The notes beneath the pieces are model-generated. The model was not told the origin of the DNA, made no database searches, and saw nothing but the letters and a program-made list of their open reading frames with translations. DNA of 48,224 nucleotides from Acidobacteriota bacterium (GTDB taxonomy: Bacteria > Acidobacteriota > Terriglobia > Bryobacterales > Bryobacteraceae), in contig VFZX01000014.1 of NCBI GenBank assembly GCA_016871015.1, forward strand, positions 1-48,224. Direction: 5' to 3'. The translations under genes and the position numbers were made by a program. This document shows positions 44,586 through 48,224 of this stretch, one piece after another; position 1 is the stretch's first letter, and the number at the start of each line of letters is the position of its first letter.

Positions 44586-47321
44586 ATGAAGTACGCAGCC
44601 CTGTTGCCTCTGAGCGCAGCCTTGGTGTGGCCCGCCGACATTAATTTCACCACCGGCCAGGCCGCGCGTCTGGTCATTGGCCAGCCGACTTTTACGGCGG
44701 CCCAGCCAGGCACGTCGCAGGACCTGTTGGGCGGCCCACACGGAGTCGCTTACGCGAACGACACGCTTTTTGTCGTAGATGCCAACAAGCTCGGCGCGTC
44801 GCCCTCCAATCACCGGGTCCTGATTTACCGGAACTTGTCGCAGGTACTGCCGTCGCCCACGGCGGAAATCGAGCAGGACGGCCGGATCTGCAAGGTCTGT
44901 TTCGGACGGGCCGACACGGTCGTGGGCCAGTCCGCGTTTGACAAGGGCGACTTCCGCGCGCCCGGGCAGGACAACCTCCGGACGCCAACCGGAATCTCGG
45001 TGGACGGCACGACGATGGCAGTGGCCGACACCGACAACAACCGGGTGCTGATCTGGTTCACGATTCCGCAGTCGAACAACGCCCGCGCCGATGTGGTGCT
45101 CGGCCAGCCGGACTTCGGGCGGGCCCTGGTGAACGATGGCCAGGGCAACGTTCCCACCGCACGCGGACTCCGGGGGCCGCAGGGGGTCTGGATCCGTGGT
45201 GGCAAACTGTTCGTGGCCGACACTGGCAACAACCGGGTCCTCATCTGGAACACGGTTCCGCGCAACAACCACACGCCCGCCGACGTAGTCGTGGGCGCGC
45301 CGGACTTTACCACGTTCGTTCAGCAGGATCTGACCAGGACCACGATCGACGCCAAGCCGAATACGCTGCTGACGCCCGTGGCGGTGACCAGCGATGGAGT
45401 GCGGATGTTCGTGGCGGACCTGGGACACAACCGGGTGCTGATCTGGAACTCGATCCCGACGTCCAACAGCCAGCCCGCAAGCGTCGTGCTTGGGCAGAAG
45501 ACTTTCGAGACCGCGGTTGCCAACAACACCAGCGAGCTTTGTGCCGCCACCGGGAAAAATGCTGACGGAAAGGACACGTTCCCTGCGCTGTGCGAAGCCT
45601 CGATGGAATTCCCACGGTTCGCTCTCTCCGACGGCCGCTATCTGTTCATCGCCGACGGCGGCAACGACCGGATCCTGGTGTACAACTCGATCCCGACGCA
45701 GAACGGTGCGCTGGCCGACGCGATTATCGGGCAGATTACGCCCCGGTTCAACCTGATCTCCGATAGTGCCGATCCTCTCGGTGTGGCTTCCTCCGGCGCG
45801 GTCCGGACGCCGCTGGCCCTGGCCTGGGATGGCCGGAACCTGTATGCCTCGGACCCATTCAACCGGCGGATTCAGGTGTTCACGATGGCTGAGCGGAAGG
45901 TGCCGAACACGGGCGTCCGGAATGCGGCGCAGCGGGAGATTTTCGCGGTAGGCGCCGTTTCGCTGTCCGGCTCCTCGAAGGAGAACGACGAGGTCACCGT
46001 AACCATCAAGTTGGGCGAGGCTTCGAGAGAGTACAAGTACAAGGCCAAGGCGAACGAACGGCTGGAGCATGTGATCCAGAATCTGGTGGATTTGATAAAC
46101 ACGAGGGAGCGGGGCGGGGATCCCGCCGTTCTGGCGACTCCGAATCTGATCCGCCTGGCGATCATCCTTACGGCCAAGAGCAGTGGCGCGGCTGGCAACA
46201 ATGTCGAGATCACGGCAGCCGTCTCCACGGGCGCGACCATACAGTCGACCACCAGCGGTCCACGGTTGTCGGGCGGGCAGGACGCGGCGTTGATCGCGCC
46301 CGGCACGATCGTGACCATCTTCGCGGCGGACGATCAAGGGCTTGCCGACCAAACTGTCGCGGCGCCGCCAAACGTGACGGTACTTCCGACGACACTGGGC
46401 GGTGTGCAGGTTTACTTTGACGGGATCCGGGCGCCCCTGTTTTCGGTGTCGCCGAACGAGATCAACGCGCAGGTGCCGTTCGAGATCCTCAATTCGGACA
46501 GCCTGAACGCGTTCGTCCGCACCGTCAGGCGCGACGGTTCGGTGTCGGTGTCAAGCGCGATCGCAGTTCCGATCATCCGCCAGAATCCAGGTCTATTCGC
46601 GGCCGCGGGCATCGATCCGCGTCCGGCGATCGCCTTCCACGCGAGCGAGTTTGCCACCGGCACGGTGTCCGTGGACGGCTCGATCCGCGGGGGCGATATC
46701 GCGACGGTGGTCATTTCCGATCGCGAATACAAATATACGGTAAAGGAAAGCGACACGCTGGCGACCGTCCGCGACGGGCTGATTGCGGAGATCAACCAGG
46801 ATCCCGAGGTACAGGCATCGGCTGCGGCAGCTTTTACCCGTATCCGCTTGCGCGCCCGCAAGCGCGGACCAGAAGGGAACGGGATCGTCTATCGCGGTGC
46901 GGTCCGCGATGGGGACCAGGTGATTCTGACGGCGACGACGCCGGCGCTTTGTTGCGCCAACCGGGGTCCGATCACCGAGGACAATCCAGCGCTGCCCGGC
47001 CAGACGATCTTGCTGACGGCGACGGGGCTGGGATTGGTGAAGCCGGACGAAGAGCGGAGGCGCCAGGACACGGGACAGGTCTTTAGGGGGTCGATTGATA
47101 ACGATCCCGTGGAGTTTGTTTCGTCACTCGCCGGGGGCAAGACGGCCAACGTGCTGCAGGCGGCGATGCGGCCCGGTTCAATCGGGATCTACGAGGTAAT
47201 TCTCGAGCTAAACTCGGATCTGCCCACCGATCCCCGGACGCAACTCACGATTGCGCAGGACATTTACGTGTCCAATATTGTGACGATCGCGGTCCGGAAC
47301 CCGAACGAACAGCCTCAATAG
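44586..47321 (+). CDS. secreted NHL-repeat protein with TIGR03437-type C-terminus and two internal repeat domains
   Basis: A 911-residue exported protein. The signal peptide MKYAALLPLSAALVWPA is followed by NHL-like propeller repeats to about residue 430 (units with VADTDNNRVLIW, VADTGNNRVLIW, VADLGHNRVLIW and ADGGNDRILVY, each paired with an ADVVLGQP-like strand). Residues about 450-565 hold a domain with SREYKYKAKANERLEHVIQN and AGNNVEITAAV. A TIGR03437-like domain begins at LIAPGTIVTIFA, with LGGVQVYFDGIRAPLFSVSP and INAQVPFEIL. A second copy of the extra domain (about 690-785: DREYKYTVKESDTLATVRDG) follows, and the TIGR03437 part resumes at PGQTILLTATGLG. The C-terminal family is expanded in Solibacter relatives. 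No enzymatic motif; an extracellular binding or structural role is likely. Confidence 0.82.
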   Translation: MKYAALLPLSAALVWPADINFTTGQAARLVIGQPTFTAAQPGTSQDLLGGPHGVAYANDTLFVVDANKLGASPSNHRVLIYRNLSQVLPSPTAEIEQDGRICKVCFGRADTVVGQSAFDKGDFRAPGQDNLRTPTGISVDGTTMAVADTDNNRVLIWFTIPQSNNARADVVLGQPDFGRALVNDGQGNVPTARGLRGPQGVWIRGGKLFVADTGNNRVLIWNTVPRNNHTPADVVVGAPDFTTFVQQDLTRTTIDAKPNTLLTPVAVTSDGVRMFVADLGHNRVLIWNSIPTSNSQPASVVLGQKTFETAVANNTSELCAATGKNADGKDTFPALCEASMEFPRFALSDGRYLFIADGGNDRILVYNSIPTQNGALADAIIGQITPRFNLISDSADPLGVASSGAVRTPLALAWDGRNLYASDPFNRRIQVFTMAERKVPNTGVRNAAQREIFAVGAVSLSGSSKENDEVTVTIKLGEASREYKYKAKANERLEHVIQNLVDLINTRERGGDPAVLATPNLIRLAIILTAKSSGAAGNNVEITAAVSTGATIQSTTSGPRLSGGQDAALIAPGTIVTIFAADDQGLADQTVAAPPNVTVLPTTLGGVQVYFDGIRAPLFSVSPNEINAQVPFEILNSDSLNAFVRTVRRDGSVSVSSAIAVPIIRQNPGLFAAAGIDPRPAIAFHASEFATGTVSVDGSIRGGDIATVVISDREYKYTVKESDTLATVRDGLIAEINQDPEVQASAAAAFTRIRLRARKRGPEGNGIVYRGAVRDGDQVILTATTPALCCANRGPITEDNPALPGQTILLTATGLGLVKPDEERRRQDTGQVFRGSIDNDPVEFVSSLAGGKTANVLQAAMRPGSIGIYEVILELNSDLPTDPRTQLTIAQDIYVSNIVTIAVRNPNEQPQ

Positions 47322-47758
47322 ATTGTCACTTGCCAATTGCCTGGCGTAGATCTTTGCGCGTTTATTGGGCGTGCAGCGGATCAGGAAGCCTTGCGCGGGC
47401 CGGGCATCGCGCTTCAATCGTTGCGAAACGTTCCCTTTTTCCCACAGCGCACTACACGTACTCTATCCATCTGGGGGAAACCGTTTGGCGCCAACTTCCG
47501 GAAGCAACCTCAGAACCGGTGACCCTGCAGACGGTCGAAGGACGCGGAGGTGACGGGAGAGGTGTTCGCGGAATGCAAGGGAACGAGGCGGTTTCCCGGT
47601 TTTGGGTTCCTTGTCCCCGGCCGTGATGCGGAATGTGAGAACATGTGTGAATTATGGGGCTTCGGATTCCCGCGCCGATGGTGCGGCCATTCCGCAGCCA
47701 GTTCATGGTTCGAACTAGTTGGGCACAGGCCGGGAGGCCGGTCCTACGGGGGTGAACA
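47322..47758. other. 437-base gene-free region
   Basis: There is no supported gene on either strand; the open frames lack coding character and family resemblance. It contains an 8-bp palindrome GTTCGAAC at 47708-47715 overlapping AACTAGTT, and a repeat-like inverted sequence at 47723-47747. It presumably holds the promoter of the broken receptor gene that follows, but no clear -10/-35 pair was found. Confidence 0.6.
47723..47747. repeat. possible dispersed REP-like element
   Basis: The stretch reads GCACAGGCC-GGGA-GGCCGGTCCTAC, a short imperfect inverted repeat of the CACAGGC...CCTGTGCTAC kind that I recall as dispersed extragenic copies in Acidobacteria, Planctomycetes and Verrucomicrobia. 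Only one copy is in this window, so dispersal cannot be shown. Confidence 0.3.
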
Positions 47759-48151
47759 ATGGTGGTCCTTTTGGTTGTCTTAATGGCGGGCATGTTTGCT
47801 CCGTTTGCATGCGCGCAGGTTTCAACGGGCGAAATCTCCGGCGCTGTCACAGATCAGAGCGGTGCAGTGGTGGCCGGCGCCAAAGTCACGGCGGACAACA
47901 AAGACACAGGCGCATCGCGTCAAACCGTGACCAGCGCCGATGGTTCCTTTGTGATGACGTTGCTTCCGCCTGGAGAGTACTCCGTATCCGTGGAGGCGCA
48001 GGGTTTCCGGCGTCTGGTGCAACAGACCGTGCCGTTGCAGGTGAGTCAGCGGCTGCGGCTCGACGTGGTTCTCGAGGTCGGACAAACTACGGAAACCCTT
48101 CAGGTGTGCGAACCGGAGACATCCTTGACAAGTGTGCCGGTGGGCGGTTGA
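47759..48151 (+). pseudogene. 5' part of a TonB-dependent receptor, interrupted by an insertion sequence
   Basis: The first 115 or so codons encode a signal peptide (MVVLLVVLMAGMFAPFACAQ) and a carboxypeptidase-regulatory-like domain: VSTGEISGAVTDQSGAVVAG, ADGSFVMTLLPPGEYSVSVE, and LRLDVVLEVGQTTETLQV. These are typical of acidobacterial Oar-like receptors. After LQV the frame reads CEPETSLTSVPVGG and stops at 48149-48151, unlike the family, which continues for about 900 residues. The change point near 48104-48107 coincides with the start of an IS481-like element. A GGGGGTG at 47748-47754 can serve as the ribosome site. The intact plug and barrel are missing from this window; they may lie beyond the element. 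Confidence 0.72.
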
Positions 48152-48224
48152 CACAAACGAAGGGTAACCGGGGGACAGCGGTTAAGCTGGGGGATGCCCT
48201 GGCGAGAGGTGAGCCGCATGGACA
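48105..48224 (+). mobile_element. left end of an IS481-like insertion sequence (runs off window)
   Basis: From about 48105 the sequence TGTGCGAACCGGAGAC no longer fits the receptor. About 90 bases later there is a transposase-like start codon. The leading TGT is typical of many IS481 ends. The right end and target duplication are outside the window, so the boundary is estimated from loss of receptor similarity only. Confidence 0.45.
48194..48224 (+). CDS. IS481-like transposase, first ten codons
   Basis: ATG at 48194 opens MPWREVSRMD, which matches the common opening of IS481-family transposases (MPW-[KR]-E-x-x-x-M-D-x-R). The helix-turn-helix and DDE domains would lie beyond the window end. 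Ten residues are thin evidence, but the match in every conserved position and the disruption of the receptor upstream agree. A GCTGGGGG upstream could be the ribosome site. Confidence 0.5.
   Translation, partial: MPWREVSRMD

Noticed and set aside
44565-46352. 595-codon antisense open frame opposite the NHL-repeat gene
   Set aside because: It mirrors the NHL repeats, giving a repetitive Arg/His/Val-rich sequence with no recognisable domain; the plus-strand gene is strongly supported.
47708-47715. GTTCGAAC resembling a tRNA T-arm or attachment site
   Set aside because: No acceptor stem, D-arm or anticodon arm can be drawn around it; it is a short palindrome only.

Overview
The window is GC-rich, densely coding DNA, with most genes in long co-directional runs joined by ATGA or GTGA start/stop overlaps. 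It most likely comes from an acidobacterium close to Bryobacterales/Solibacteraceae. Supporting marks are a C-terminal domain of the Solibacter-associated TIGR03437 type, carboxypeptidase-regulatory-domain TonB-dependent receptors, several FG-GAP plus ASPIC/UnbV proteins, and Uma2 proteins. The taxonomic call rests on family content, not on a marker gene. No rRNA, tRNA or CRISPR array was seen. Both ends run into what look like transposase start codons (IS630-like at the left, IS481-like at the right), and each abuts a broken TonB-dependent receptor. The window may therefore be a whole contig that ends at repeats.

Layout. 1-1006: insertion-sequence edge and a 3' receptor remnant. 1010-4388 (minus): NatAB-like ABC exporter plus a secreted TAP-like hydrolase. 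4453-18445 (plus): a seven-gene run with five FG-GAP beta-propeller proteins (four plain, one fused to TPR), a TPR protein, and a membrane-anchored pentaheme cytochrome with TPRs. 18438-22969 (minus): MsbA-type ABC exporter, glycosyltransferase family 9, Trm112-like protein, KDPG aldolase and LacD-like aldolase, an envelope-glycan and sugar block. 23028-27351 (minus): a WG-repeat remnant, a giant GHMP-kinase/nucleotidyltransferase fusion, and a GalU-like protein. 27416-31527: a small membrane protein, a GT-C type membrane protein and gamma-glutamyltransferase.

31807-43355 (plus) is the most striking region: eight tightly packed genes. They encode a GltD-like FAD/NAD(P) flavoprotein with ferredoxin clusters, a Rieske protein, a long b6-like cytochrome b, a heptaheme cytochrome c, a Tat-exported type II DMSO-reductase-family molybdoenzyme, its four-cluster beta subunit, an ethylbenzene-dehydrogenase-type heme b gamma subunit, and a TorD-like chaperone. 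No NarI-type membrane subunit is present. The arrangement suggests that a Rieske/cytochrome b complex exchanges electrons with a periplasmic molybdoenzyme of unknown substrate. The catalytic subunit also has Asp where the second Cys of the FS0 cluster is expected.

43368-47321 holds two Uma2 proteins and a secreted NHL-repeat/TIGR03437 protein with two internal copies of an extra domain. A 437-base gene-free stretch follows, then a receptor N-terminus cut by the right-hand insertion sequence.
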